Assembly: GCA_018969295.1 (NCBI GenBank) | Contig: JAGWYN010000019.1 | Coordinates: forward strand, 1 to 64,000 | Origin: Chloroflexota bacterium | GTDB taxonomy: Bacteria > Chloroflexota > Anaerolineae > Caldilineales > Caldilineaceae | Direction of reading: 5' to 3' | DNA: 64,000 bases | Shown here: positions 41,518-52,000 of the stretch, piece by piece | Numbering within the stretch: position 1 is the first letter of the stretch | Layout: the number at the start of each line of letters is the position of its first letter | Notes under the pieces: generated by a model | What the model was told of the DNA's origin: nothing | The model's input: the letters and a program-made list of their open reading frames with translations, nothing else | Database searches by the model: none | Translations under genes and position numbers: made by a program

Positions 41518-43203
41518 TTACAAAATACGCACAACGCCGTGCGTGCCATCCACTTCAATCCACTGTCCATCTTGGAGGAGGGCTGTTGCCATCGCTGTGC
41601 CTACCACAGCAGGGATGCCATATTCGCGCGCCACAACGGCGCAGTGGCTCAAGATGCCGCCGCTGTCGGTGACGATCGCGCCGATGTAGCCGAAGAGGGT
41701 GCTCCAGGCCGGTGTCGTCGTGGGAGCCACCAAAATTTCGCCGGGGAGGATGCGATCTGCTTCGGCCAGCGTGCGAGCGATGCGCGCTGTTCCCTGCACC
41801 ACACCGGGTGCGCCGGCGTAGCCCCCCACTTCGTTCGGGGCTTGGGCTTCTGGCGGGGGCCCGCCGAAAAATTTGGTGAGGGCGCGGACAAAGGGATCGT
41901 CCGGCATTGCGGTCGGCGGGGCGCCGAGGAGAGGGGGCGGCACCACAGCGGCAAAGTGGGTCGCCTGGGCACGTCGTTCAGCAATCAGCGATTGGAACTG
42001 CGCTGCCCCGGCGGAACTGCTTTGTACTTCGTCGAGGGTCAGAGAAAAAAGATCCTCTGGCGTCTCGAGGATTTTTTGTGTGGTCAGCCGTTCGCCGATC
42101 GTCCGCAGCAGCTGGCGCATGTGGTAGTTGCCCTGGTTGTCAATCCAAAAATTGTGATCCTCGGAGAGTTGATAGCTGACCAAGGCCAACCCATACAGCC
42201 CTTCAAATTGTGCAATGACTGGTTCGGGGTAGCCAGCCAAGGCGTCGCGCACACGAGCCAGTGCCGCTTCACGGTGGGCCTTGCTGTCGGCTGCGGTCTG
42301 CCCACTGGTTGTGTCGTCGGGGGACGGTTGGGGGTGGGTCAGTCGTTCTTGGATCGTCCGGAGGACGAGGGTGGGGTCTTCCAGCCAGAACGGCGCCGAC
42401 AGGCTGACTCGGTCGCTGCAGCGGCCGTAGCTTTGCAAGTATGCCCGCAGCGCGTCGAGAAAGAGTTGGCCGTCGGTCGAGTTTGCCAGCTCTGCGAGCA
42501 CCCTGGCTGCGGGCTGTTCACGCAGCAAGGCGCCCACCAACGGCTTTTCTTGTGCCAGGTGGCAGAGGCGGGCCAGGGCGGTGTGGCCGCGCGTGGTCTG
42601 GTTCTCCCCGCGCAACAACGTATACGCGGCAAAGGGGTCGCTCTCGGGAAAGAGCTCCTGCACCATTTCTGTAAACGCGTTCAACGTCAGCATCATCGGG
42701 TAGAAGAGCAAAAAATGAATTTCCCACAGCCGCCGATAGTTGGGCAAAGTGGCAGCCAGATGCGCCAGAAGATCCGTCAGCGACGCGTTGGCCAGGTCAT
42801 ACTCCTGCCAGGTCGTCAGATGTGTTTGAATCTCGGGCAGCCAGATCTGTTCCCAGCGGTAACCCAGCTCGCCCATAGCTGCCTCGATCTGCTGCTCGGC
42901 CCGCTGGGCTTGGGCGGCAGATTCTTCGGCAGAGAGGAGGGGCAGTGCTGTGCTTTCATACACGTACCCGTTGAGGTACTTGTACTCTTCGAGAAAACCC
43001 AGCGCATAAGTCGCAGCGGCATGGTTGATCCCATGCTCCATAGATTTCACCAAAAGGGTGAAATCCATGTGTGTGATGGCTGTCGGAAAATGAACGGTAT
43101 CCCGCAGCCAGGTGCGTTCCTCTTCGGCCGCATCGGCCCACTGTACCGGAAAGTCAGCCATCGGGTCAGCTCTGTCAGGCTGATTGAGAGAGGGTGTCGA
43201 CAT
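41518..43203 (-). CDS. PEP-utilising-enzyme-like protein with phosphohistidine domain, no ATP-grasp
   Basis: A 561-residue protein resembling the central and C-terminal parts of rifampin phosphotransferase/PEP synthase. The last ~80 residues are the swivelling domain: ILVAPTTTPAWSTLFGYIGA, then GGILSHCAVVAREYGIPAVVG with the phospho-accepting His intact. The N-terminal ~440 residues match the substrate-binding middle region (WADAAEEERTWLRDTVHFP). The ATP-grasp domain that would supply the phosphate is missing, so it would need a partner, or it only binds. Compare the protein at the left edge of the window, whose His is lost. A place next to a secreted phosphatase gene suggests reversible phosphorylation of the product; this is inference. 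Confidence 0.82.
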   Translation of the reverse strand: MSTPSLNQPDRADPMADFPVQWADAAEEERTWLRDTVHFPTAITHMDFTLLVKSMEHGINHAAATYALGFLEEYKYLNGYVYESTALPLLSAEESAAQAQRAEQQIEAAMGELGYRWEQIWLPEIQTHLTTWQEYDLANASLTDLLAHLAATLPNYRRLWEIHFLLFYPMMLTLNAFTEMVQELFPESDPFAAYTLLRGENQTTRGHTALARLCHLAQEKPLVGALLREQPAARVLAELANSTDGQLFLDALRAYLQSYGRCSDRVSLSAPFWLEDPTLVLRTIQERLTHPQPSPDDTTSGQTAADSKAHREAALARVRDALAGYPEPVIAQFEGLYGLALVSYQLSEDHNFWIDNQGNYHMRQLLRTIGERLTTQKILETPEDLFSLTLDEVQSSSAGAAQFQSLIAERRAQATHFAAVVPPPLLGAPPTAMPDDPFVRALTKFFGGPPPEAQAPNEVGGYAGAPGVVQGTARIARTLAEADRILPGEILVAPTTTPAWSTLFGYIGAIVTDSGGILSHCAVVAREYGIPAVVGTAMATALLQDGQWIEVDGTHGVVRIL

Positions 43204-43245
43204 GGTGTTTCTCGTCCATTGAAAGAAATGAGTTGGAAGATTGGT

Positions 43246-44766
43246 TCAACGCAAGGCTTCAAGGTGCAGTTGAGTGAGCAATGCTTGCCGAAGGGTGCCC
43301 ACCTTTTCGCCGATGGCCAGGCTGGGGTCGAGCGCATCCTGCGGGGCGACCATCTGGTAGATCTTGTCTGGGTCCATCGTCTCACCGTTGAGCTCCCAAC
43401 GTTGTGTCGCCTCCTGGAAGTAGAGATTGTCGGAGGTGAGCAGATAGTTGCCAGAACCAGCCAGAGAACGGCTATAGTCCAGCCAACCGATGAGATCGGC
43501 TCCCGCCATTTCGACAGGAACGAGGGTGAAGTCGTTGGGGAACATGCGGATCAGGTCATATTGGGTGACCGTACTGCCGGCCGGGATCAGATCGTCCAAC
43601 CGGAGAAAACCGCTGGGGTAAAAGGCGGCGTCCGCATCGGGAGCGAGTGCCAACATGCCGTTGGCCACCAGGTGGGTCAGCGCTGTCGGAAAATTGCGAA
43701 TGCTCGTGGCAAAGCCATCCAGATCCACAGGGGTGGTCGCAACCTCCTGTGCTGGATCAATGCCCTCTGCACGGTAGGCATCAAAGATGCGTTCCACCCA
43801 TGCATTGGCCACAGCCTGGGTGTTTGGATCGTCTGCAATTGCATCAGTAATCGGCTCAAGGGCTGCTTCTATCTTGAGTTCTGCGGTCGCTGTATCGTAG
43901 GTGAGCTCGAGCACATAGACATTGCGCGCGTTTGAATCCGATTTGTAGATCGGTGCGCTCTCGGTGCCAGAAGAGACGGCCATGTGTTCGTGATCGTCGC
44001 CTCCTACAATCAGATCAATTTCAGGGAATGCTTGTGCCAACGCTTCGTCTTCGGTGACATGAAAGTGGGTCAACGCAATCAACAGATCGACCTGATCGCG
44101 CAAGGTTTCCACCTGGGCTGCGGTCGCCTCCATCGGATCGAGATAGCTGATTGCCACCGGTGTTTTGCCAATGGGTTCGGTCACGCCAAAGATCCCCACC
44201 CGCATGGCGTTTCCGGCTGGGTTCGTCGCCGTAAAAATGGCATTGGCTGCCACCCCCGGGAATGGTTCACCGTCGGCAGCGGTGACATTGCTCGAGAGAA
44301 TGGGGAAGCGGGTTTCGGCCAGACGGGCATAGAATTCATCTTCGTGGCGTACGTGAAATTCGTGGTCGCCAAAGGTCATGTAATCGATGCCCACAGTGTT
44401 CATGACGGCCACAGCCTGTTCTCCATCCACGGGGCTTCCATCCACGATGGCTGAGCTCAACCCGGAGGGTGTGTACAGATCCCCGGCAAAGGTGACGAAG
44501 GTATTGGGGTTGGCAGCCGCCAATCTCTGGCGAAGGGTGGTCACCCGTGCCAGCCCGCCCAGTTTGCCGCCACCGACGGGCATGATCTCGTACACATCAT
44601 TGAGGTGCAGCAGCGTCAGACGCACAACCGAATCTGCTGCTGCAGCAGAGGGATCGGTTGCAGAACCAGTGGACTGGATTGGCCGACAAGCCGTCATCCA
44701 CGCGCTGAGTGCGAAGAGAAGCAAGACAATCTGAGGAAGCCGGCTGGTCTTTGACATTGGGTGCAT
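43246..44766 (-). CDS. lipoprotein 5'-nucleotidase/metallophosphatase (UshA-like)
   Basis: An exported phosphatase of 506 residues with a lipoprotein signal (LLFALSAWMTAC), thus anchored outside the membrane. The metallophosphoesterase domain has LHLNDVYEI, TFAGDLYTPS, FGDHEFHVR, LIALTHFH and VGGDDHEH; the C-terminal 5'-nucleotidase domain begins near residue 300. Compared with E. coli UshA, the second residue pair of the first motif is Tyr for His, GNHE is GDHE, and GHDH is GDDH, so several metal ligands are changed. AGGA precedes the ATG. It follows the NRPS gene directly and may dephosphorylate a phosphorylated product outside the cell. Confidence 0.85.
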   Translation of the reverse strand: MHPMSKTSRLPQIVLLLFALSAWMTACRPIQSTGSATDPSAAAADSVVRLTLLHLNDVYEIMPVGGGKLGGLARVTTLRQRLAAANPNTFVTFAGDLYTPSGLSSAIVDGSPVDGEQAVAVMNTVGIDYMTFGDHEFHVRHEDEFYARLAETRFPILSSNVTAADGEPFPGVAANAIFTATNPAGNAMRVGIFGVTEPIGKTPVAISYLDPMEATAAQVETLRDQVDLLIALTHFHVTEDEALAQAFPEIDLIVGGDDHEHMAVSSGTESAPIYKSDSNARNVYVLELTYDTATAELKIEAALEPITDAIADDPNTQAVANAWVERIFDAYRAEGIDPAQEVATTPVDLDGFATSIRNFPTALTHLVANGMLALAPDADAAFYPSGFLRLDDLIPAGSTVTQYDLIRMFPNDFTLVPVEMAGADLIGWLDYSRSLAGSGNYLLTSDNLYFQEATQRWELNGETMDPDKIYQMVAPQDALDPSLAIGEKVGTLRQALLTQLHLEALR

Positions 44767-44784
44767 GTTTTTTCCTGTTTCTGT

Positions 44785-47700
44785 TTACTGATGGGTTACG
44801 TATGGGATGTTGTGGCGTTGGGTATACGCCGCAACCTGTTGAGCGATTGTTTCGACAGAAGGTGGCTGGACGATCGTATAGTGATCGCCGGGCAGCCAGT
44901 GGGACTCGACCTTGGTGAGTGTCTGCCATGCGCTGATGGCTGGATCCAGGTCGGGGGTGCGGTAGGCGTCACCGCGAAAAAGGACGATTTCTCCTGGGTA
45001 GGGCTGGGGTCGGTAGTCTGTCAGCGCTGCAGCGTGCATGCAAAAGGTGCGCCAAAAAGGTGCCAAATCCTGTGCGGTGACATCAGGTGCGAGGGCACCT
45101 GCCTGTTGTGCTGCCGCCAGCCAGGCTGCAAACGCGTCTGTTTCTGTCTCTCCGTTCAAGGTAGGTGTGGGCAAGAGTGTCTTTCCGTCTGTCAACCGCA
45201 CGAGATCGTGGAAAAAGGCCATCAGCAGATCCGGAAGCTTCTCTGGCTGTCGGCCTTTGGGATCCATGCTGCTGTGGTACAGGCTTCCCGGCTCGGGGCG
45301 GGTTGGAGTGGGAACGTAGCTTTCGATCAAGACCACCGTGGCCACGGGTTTGCCCTCCTGGGCCCACTGACAGGCCATCTCGTAGGCAATGACCCCCCCC
45401 ATCGACCAGCCGCCGATCCGATAAGGTCCATGAGGACATACCTTGGCCACGGCCTGGCGATACAAGGCGGCCATCTCCTCAATCCTGGGCGATGCAGTGG
45501 TGGCCTCTGCCTGCAGCGAAGGCGATTGCAAGCCATAAAAGGGGTGATCGGTGCCAAGCGCTTGTGCCAATGCCCGATAACAGAGGACATTGCCCCCGAT
45601 CGGATGGATGAAAAAGAAAGGTGGGTGTTGGCCTTGCGGCTGCAAGGGGACCAGCGGGGACCAATCCGTGTCGGCGACCCTGCCGGGCGGCTTTGCGGTC
45701 TGCTCTGCGACAGGTGCCAATTGCCGGGCGAGCTGTGCAACCGTGGGGTTTTGTAGCAGCGTGGCCAGTGTCAGCGGTCTTCCCAGCGACTCTTCGATTC
45801 GACTCAGCAGGCGCATTGCCAGGAGAGAATGGCCCCCGATTTCGAAAAAATTGTCATGAATGCCGACGGCGGGTGCTTGCAACACGTTCGCCCACAGGGC
45901 CACCAACTTCTGTTCCAGCGCGCTTTGGGGAGGGACATGAGCAGCATTCGCCAAGGCAACGTCTGCAGGCGCCGGCAACGCCCGGCGATCGACCTTGCCA
46001 TTGGGGGTCAGGGGCAAGGTCGGCAGTTGGATGAAGTGGGCCGGCAGCATGTACTCAGGCAACGTCTGTCCCAGATGGAGCCGTAACTCTGCCGACGATA
46101 CGGCTGTGTGGGCGCCAGGCGTCCAGTAGGCCAGCAACCGCCGATCTGCTGCTTCCCCGTCGGCAATCACCACTGCATCCTGCACGCCAGGATGGCTCAG
46201 CAGCCGACTCTCGATTTCTTCCAATTCCACCCGATAGCCGCGCACCTTTACCTGATGGTCAAGGCGTCCCAGGAATTCAATGGTTCCATCCGGGAGATAG
46301 CGGGCGAGATCGCCGGTTTTGTAGAGTCGTTTTGGGGGGGGCTTGTGGCTGGACAGCATTGTCTCCTCTGCCGTTCGCCATTCGATAAACCGTTCGGCCG
46401 TCAATTCTGGCCGGTTCAGATAGCCGCGGGCGACACCGATGCCGCCCACATACAATTCGCCGGGGACACCAATGGGGACAGGTTGCTGCTCTGGATCCAA
46501 AAGATAGACCTGTACATTGGCGATGGGGCGACCGATGGGCGGCGATCCAAGACCGTTTGCGTACGGTGTATGGGTGCATGCCATCAGTGTCGTGCAGACT
46601 GTATTTTCTGAGGGGCCATAGGCGTTGAAAAAGCGGCGCCCCTGGCTCCACTGCTGGACCAGGTATCCCGGACAAGCTTCCCCTGCCACGATGAGCGTTT
46701 CCAGCGCAGGGAAGGACGCTGGCGGCAACATCGCCAAGGTGGACGGGGTCAGCGTGACATGGGTGATCGCATGCTCTTGTAGGAGTTTCTGTAAGGGGGG
46801 GCCGGGCAGCAGGGCGGGGGCAGGGGCCAGATAAAGGGTGGCCCCCGCACAGAGCGCCATGGCAATCTCGGAGATGGAGGCGTCAAAGTTGAACGATGCA
46901 AACTGGAGGACACGGTGGCCTGGCATGACGCCAAAGGCCCGGATCTGCGCCGTGGCCAGATTGGTAAGGCCCTGGTGTTCTATCTGTACACCCTTGGGGG
47001 CGCCGGTGGAACCCGAGGTATAGATGACATAGGCCAGCTGATTCGGGGCAACGCCTTCCTCCGACGCCTGATGGGGTGTGGAGGCTGCGATTTCTGGCCC
47101 GGGATCGATCAAAACAGGGGTGATCGCTGGTTGGCGCGCGACCTGTGTCTGGCACAAAGAGGATTGGGTCAGGACCCAATGAATTTGTGCGTCGTGCATC
47201 ATCCAGATCAACCGGTCTTCAGGGTAAGTTGGGTCGAGGGGGAGGTAGGCGCCTCCTGCTTTGAGGATGCCCAGCAGACCGATGACCATGGCCGGCGAGC
47301 GTTCGACATAAAGACCGACCAGGACTTCTGGTCCAACGCCCAATGTGCGCAACCGGTCTGCCACTTGCTCTGCCTGACGGTCGAGTTCAGCGTAGGTCAG
47401 CTGCACCAGCCCTGCTGGCGCGGACCTCTCCAGGGCAGTCGCTGTTTGTGGGTCGACATAGACCAGCGCCGGGGCGGTCGGTTGCTGGCGGGCCTGGTCG
47501 GCAAAGAGGTGATGAATGCCCAGGTGGGCTGGAATGGGTTGTTCTGTGGCGTTCCAGTTCACCACCACCTGCTGTTGTTCAGAGTGTGGCAGCAGCGGCA
47601 ACCGGCCAATCGTTTGTGTCGGCTGTTGGACAAGCCCGGCCAGCAAGGTTTGCCACTGGTCGGTCAGACGTGCCAGCGTGGACGGTTCGAAGAGATCTGC

Positions 47701-49098
47701 GTGATACTTGAAGGCGCCCATCAGCGCTGCACCCGGCTCCTCTGGCTCTTCCATCAACAGGATGAGATCAAATTGCCCTTCCATACGGCGAATGGGCAAT
47801 CCTTCCAGCTCCAATGTTTGGGGAGCGGTTTTGGGGGGCACTGTGGTTTTGGGCAGCAATTTTTGATGAACAAAGATTGTCTGAACGATTGGGGAACGAC
47901 TGGCATCGCGCAGTGGCTGCAACTGTTGCACCAACAAGGGAAAAGGGTACGCTTGATGGGCCAGGCCCTCCAGGACGGTCTGTCGGGTTTGTGCCAGCAG
48001 CGTGTGAAAGGGGAGATCGGCGGTGACTTCTGCGCGCAGCACGATGGGGTTGACAAAATACCCAATGATGCCGGCAAAGTCGGCTTGTGCGCGATTGCCG
48101 GAAGTTGGCGAACCAATCAGCAGTGTGTTTTGACCCGTGTAGCGATAGAGCAGCACCTGATAGGCTGCCAACAAGAGGGTGTACAAGGTGGTGCCTTCTG
48201 CCCGTGCCAGCGCACGCAGTTGCTGCGAGAGTTCCAGGCTCAGACGAAACTCGCAGGTGGCGCCGCGCAGCCGTTGTACGGGAGGGCGCGGGTGGTCGGT
48301 GGGGAATTCCAGCACGGGCAGCGGGGTGTCTGCAGCGGGTTGCAGTTGTTGTCGCCAGTAGCGAGCCAGCGTTTGTCCTTCCTGGCTGAGGTAGTTCAAC
48401 TCCCAGTAGATAAAATCCAGGTAGGTGCGTGAGGGGAGTGGGGTAATTTCCTCTTGCTGGTAGAGGGTACACAACTCTGTGCCGAGCAAAGGGATCGACC
48501 AGTGATCGAAAATGATATGGTGCAGTGTGAGCAACAGCACTCCTGTGAAGGCACCCGGTGAGCTGTTTTGCACAAAGAGGGTGGCTCGCCAAAGGGGCCC
48601 CTGTTCCAAAGAAAAGGGGCGGCGGGCATCGGCGTCAAGATGTGCCATCAAGGCGGTGTCTGTCCAGCCTGTGGCATCGACCGTTGTCCAGCCGGGCTTC
48701 AGCTGAGGAGCGATCTGTTGCACGGGTTTTCCGGCCACAGTGGCGAAACGGGCACGCAACATGGCATGGCGTGCGGCGAGCTGATCCAGGACCTGGCGCA
48801 GCCGTCCGGGGTCTAAATCGGGTGTGTGGATACGAAAGGCGAGAGGAATATGATAGGCGTCGCTGGTTGGATCTTGTTGGTGGACAAACCAGAGCGCTTG
48901 CTGTCCATGGGAGAGCGGGGCATAGCTGCCTTCCTGTTGAAGATAGGCCAAGAGTTCTGTCTTGCGCGTTTTGATCTCTGCCAGGCGCGCTGCTGTCAAG
49001 AACGTCTTGTCGCCTCGGTAGCGGATTGCCTCGCCCTCCGCCCAAAGGGTGACACCTGCCAACGCCAATTCTTGTAAGAAGGATGCAGCGTGGCTCAT
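44785..49098 (-). CDS. NRPS with docking-C-A-T-TE domains, tyrosine-like A domain
   Basis: Terminal enzyme of the assembly line, 1437 residues. A TubC-type docking domain (about residues 5-55) is followed by a condensation domain with HHIIFD (193-198; the usual Gly after Asp is His). The adenylation domain (about 525-1030) has YTSGSTGAPKG at 693 and GRPIANVQVYLLD further on. The specificity residues read by eye are D-A-S-T-I-A-A-V-C-K, one step from the published tyrosine code DASTVAAVCK. The carrier Ser is 1091 (GGHSLLAMRL). The thioesterase has GWSMG (Ser1232) and His1406; the acid position reads LIESY, with Glu for Asp. It overlaps the PKS gene upstream by ATGA. Confidence 0.93.
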   Translation of the reverse strand: MSHAASFLQELALAGVTLWAEGEAIRYRGDKTFLTAARLAEIKTRKTELLAYLQQEGSYAPLSHGQQALWFVHQQDPTSDAYHIPLAFRIHTPDLDPGRLRQVLDQLAARHAMLRARFATVAGKPVQQIAPQLKPGWTTVDATGWTDTALMAHLDADARRPFSLEQGPLWRATLFVQNSSPGAFTGVLLLTLHHIIFDHWSIPLLGTELCTLYQQEEITPLPSRTYLDFIYWELNYLSQEGQTLARYWRQQLQPAADTPLPVLEFPTDHPRPPVQRLRGATCEFRLSLELSQQLRALARAEGTTLYTLLLAAYQVLLYRYTGQNTLLIGSPTSGNRAQADFAGIIGYFVNPIVLRAEVTADLPFHTLLAQTRQTVLEGLAHQAYPFPLLVQQLQPLRDASRSPIVQTIFVHQKLLPKTTVPPKTAPQTLELEGLPIRRMEGQFDLILLMEEPEEPGAALMGAFKYHADLFEPSTLARLTDQWQTLLAGLVQQPTQTIGRLPLLPHSEQQQVVVNWNATEQPIPAHLGIHHLFADQARQQPTAPALVYVDPQTATALERSAPAGLVQLTYAELDRQAEQVADRLRTLGVGPEVLVGLYVERSPAMVIGLLGILKAGGAYLPLDPTYPEDRLIWMMHDAQIHWVLTQSSLCQTQVARQPAITPVLIDPGPEIAASTPHQASEEGVAPNQLAYVIYTSGSTGAPKGVQIEHQGLTNLATAQIRAFGVMPGHRVLQFASFNFDASISEIAMALCAGATLYLAPAPALLPGPPLQKLLQEHAITHVTLTPSTLAMLPPASFPALETLIVAGEACPGYLVQQWSQGRRFFNAYGPSENTVCTTLMACTHTPYANGLGSPPIGRPIANVQVYLLDPEQQPVPIGVPGELYVGGIGVARGYLNRPELTAERFIEWRTAEETMLSSHKPPPKRLYKTGDLARYLPDGTIEFLGRLDHQVKVRGYRVELEEIESRLLSHPGVQDAVVIADGEAADRRLLAYWTPGAHTAVSSAELRLHLGQTLPEYMLPAHFIQLPTLPLTPNGKVDRRALPAPADVALANAAHVPPQSALEQKLVALWANVLQAPAVGIHDNFFEIGGHSLLAMRLLSRIEESLGRPLTLATLLQNPTVAQLARQLAPVAEQTAKPPGRVADTDWSPLVPLQPQGQHPPFFFIHPIGGNVLCYRALAQALGTDHPFYGLQSPSLQAEATTASPRIEEMAALYRQAVAKVCPHGPYRIGGWSMGGVIAYEMACQWAQEGKPVATVVLIESYVPTPTRPEPGSLYHSSMDPKGRQPEKLPDLLMAFFHDLVRLTDGKTLLPTPTLNGETETDAFAAWLAAAQQAGALAPDVTAQDLAPFWRTFCMHAAALTDYRPQPYPGEIVLFRGDAYRTPDLDPAISAWQTLTKVESHWLPGDHYTIVQPPSVETIAQQVAAYTQRHNIPYVTHQ

Positions 49099-52000
49099 AG
49101 TTCTCCTACGACTTCTTCAAAGAGGGGTTCTTCCGCAGCGGCCTGGCTGTCGGCGGGCGGTGCGTCGGTCTGGAGATGTGCGTCTTGCCATGCCCGCTGC
49201 AGCCAGATCGCCAACTCGGTGAGGGTAACACTCTCCAGGAGCTTGACAATCGGCACATCGACCCCTAGGGCGCGCTTTGTCTGGTTGCGAACATCGATTG
49301 CCATCAGGGAGTCCAGCCCCAGAGCGGGGAGGGGGGTCGTGACCCCAATTTCGGCTGGCGTTTGCCCGACAATCGCTGCAAAGGTGTGTCGGAGATAGGT
49401 CACCAGCTGGTCTTGTTGGCCGGCGGCATCGAGTGCGGCCAGTGCACGGCTGAGATTGGACGAGGCTGTGGGGACGGCTGCGGCTTGGGGAGATGCAGGT
49501 GGGTGCTGGGCAAAATTTGTATAAAACGGTGGCGGGGCTGTGGCCGCAAAAGGTGCCAGGAATGCGGGCCACTGAATGGCGCTGACGGTCACCTGTGGTG
49601 CTGGCTGCTGTAAAAGTGCTGCCAGCACCTGTAAACCGGCTTCTGGAGCGAGGAGACTTTCCCCTTGTTCGGCGATGCGTGCCTGCTGACGGGCATCCAA
49701 GCGTGCGGCCATGCCTACCTCTCCCCAGGATCCCCAGTTGATGGACAAGGCTGGGAGTCCCAAGCTGCGCCGGCAGTGGGCCAGCCCGTCCAGGAAGGCA
49801 TTGGCGGCGGCGTAGTTGCCCTGCCCCAGGGATCCAAAGACGGATGCTGCCGATGAAAAGAGGACAAAGAAATCAAGCATTCGATCGCGTGTCATTTGGT
49901 GAAGATACCAGGCGCCGGCGACTTTGGCAGCCATCACCTGGGCAAAATTTTCGGCAGTTTGTTGCAGCAGGAGGCCGTCGCGCAGCACGCCTGCGGTGTG
50001 AATGACCCCGCGCAACGGGGGGGAGCAAGCGGCGAGCAGACGGGCCACAGCGGCTTCTTCGCTCACATCTGCCTGCACCACGGTGATCTGGGCACCCTGT
50101 CGTTGCAGCTGTTCCAGCACCTCTTGTGCCTGGGGAGAAGGGGCGCTCCGTCCTGCCAAGACCAGATGGCGTGCCCCTTGTGCCACCAACCATTCAGCGA
50201 CCTTGAGACCCAGGCCTCCCAAGCCTCCGGTAATCAAATAGCTGCCGTCGGGTGCCAGCGTGGGGGCTGCGGGCGGAACAGGGGTGCGCGCCAGGCGCGC
50301 CACATAGCGGTTGCCATGTGCAAAGGCCCGTTGTGTTTCTGCGGGCGTGGTTGTCAGCAGTTCGCGACAGAGCGTTGTGGCATCTGCGGCGAGGGCCGCT
50401 GCGGGGTCGATTTTTTCGTCCAGGGGGTCCAGGTCGATACAGACGGGTGCCAATTCGGCCTGTTCCAAGTGGAGGGTGCGGGCCAGGCCCCAGAGGGCGG
50501 CCGCAGCGGCCTGCTGTGCGGGTCGCTCTGCGACTGCCTGGGCACCGCGTGTCACCACCCACAGACGGGCCGCCATGCCTGTCGCGTTCACGGCTTGCAC
50601 CAGCCGCAAGAGGGCCAAACTGTGCAGCTGTGCAGTCTCCACCTCGCTTTCGGTTTCGCCGGCGGCTTCTGCGCTCCAGAGATAGAGCAACCGGCAGCTC
50701 GTATGGCCCGCTTGCTGCTGCTCTTGAAGCAGTCGCGCAACCTGTTCTGGATCGAGCGGGTTGAGCAGGGTACGTGTATACAGGCCAGAGCGGCTGGGGA
50801 CGGAGGAGCGGTACAGTGGGTCTGGGGTCACAACCACACAACTTTGTCCCTGCGCAACCAGCTGGTGTGCCAGTTCTTTGCCCACCCCTTGCCGATCGGC
50901 AAAGACAAGCCAGTGACCCGGTTCTGGGGAGGGCTCGCTGGCGGGCTGGGGGAGTGCCGCCGGTTGCCAGGCGATCTGGTAAAGCCAATCCTGCCAGGCG
51001 GGGGGGGGGAGCGCAGCAGCAAAGGACTCGGCGCGCACCTCAGTCACTTCGTAGCCCGTCAGTTTAGCCACAAAGGTCCCATCGGCTTCGACCAGCTTCA
51101 AATCCCATTGTTGCGAGCCAACCGGTTCAGCGTAGCACCAGAGCAGGTTGCCTTGCGGCTTTCGATAGAAGTGCAGCTGGCCCAGGGCTACGGGCACGAA
51201 GGTACGGGTGTCGTCGGTGGGCGCAAAACCGGCCATTTGAAAGCAGGAATCCAGGAGGCCGGGATGAAGTGCAAAGGTGGACGTGCTCGGATCGTGTGGC
51301 GGTGGCTGGAGTTGTCCCAAGGAGATCCCTTGTTCGTTCCACCAACAGGTTGTCAACCAGCGGAAGCTGCTCCCCCACTGTACCCCCCCTTGTTCCAATT
51401 GTTGGTACAGGGCTGTGCCTTCCATGGCGTGGGGGCACTGTGCCTGCCAAGCAGAGACCGGTGCGGGCAGGGGGTGACCTGGCGTCAGTGTAACCCGGCC
51501 TGTGGCATGGCGCAGAAACGAAGTGGGCTCTGTGCGTTCCTGATCGGTTGCAAAACTGATGATCTCGAAGACAAAGGAGGTGGGGGGGGCGTCGTCCAGG
51601 AGAAGGGCGCGCGCGCCTGGGTGCCCATTTTTTCCCTCTCCGTTGGCTGTCACCGGCTTGAAGACCAACTGGAGCGTTTGTGGTTGTTCGGGGTTTACGA
51701 CCAAACCTTTTCGAAAGACAACCTCTTCGAGAGAGCAGTGGCTGCTGCCGCTCAACAATTCGACAGCGTCGATCACCATCGACAGGTAGGCTGCGCCTGC
51801 CATGACCACCTGACCATGCACTTGATGTGCGGCCAAAAAGGGCTGTTGGTGCAGCGTCAGGGTGGTTTCGAAGACGATGCCATCGAGCAAGGGTGAGCGG
51901 ACCATGCGGTCGATCAGGGGGCGGAGTGTCTGGTGCGTGGGCTGTGCGGCGCGTGTCGGCAGGTCGAGATCTTCGCGCAGCCAGTAGCGTTGGCGTTGAA

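Noticed and set aside
41539..43935. Plus-strand open frame of about 800 codons
   Set aside because: Antisense to two recognisable minus-strand genes and spanning their gap; composition artefact of low stop frequency.
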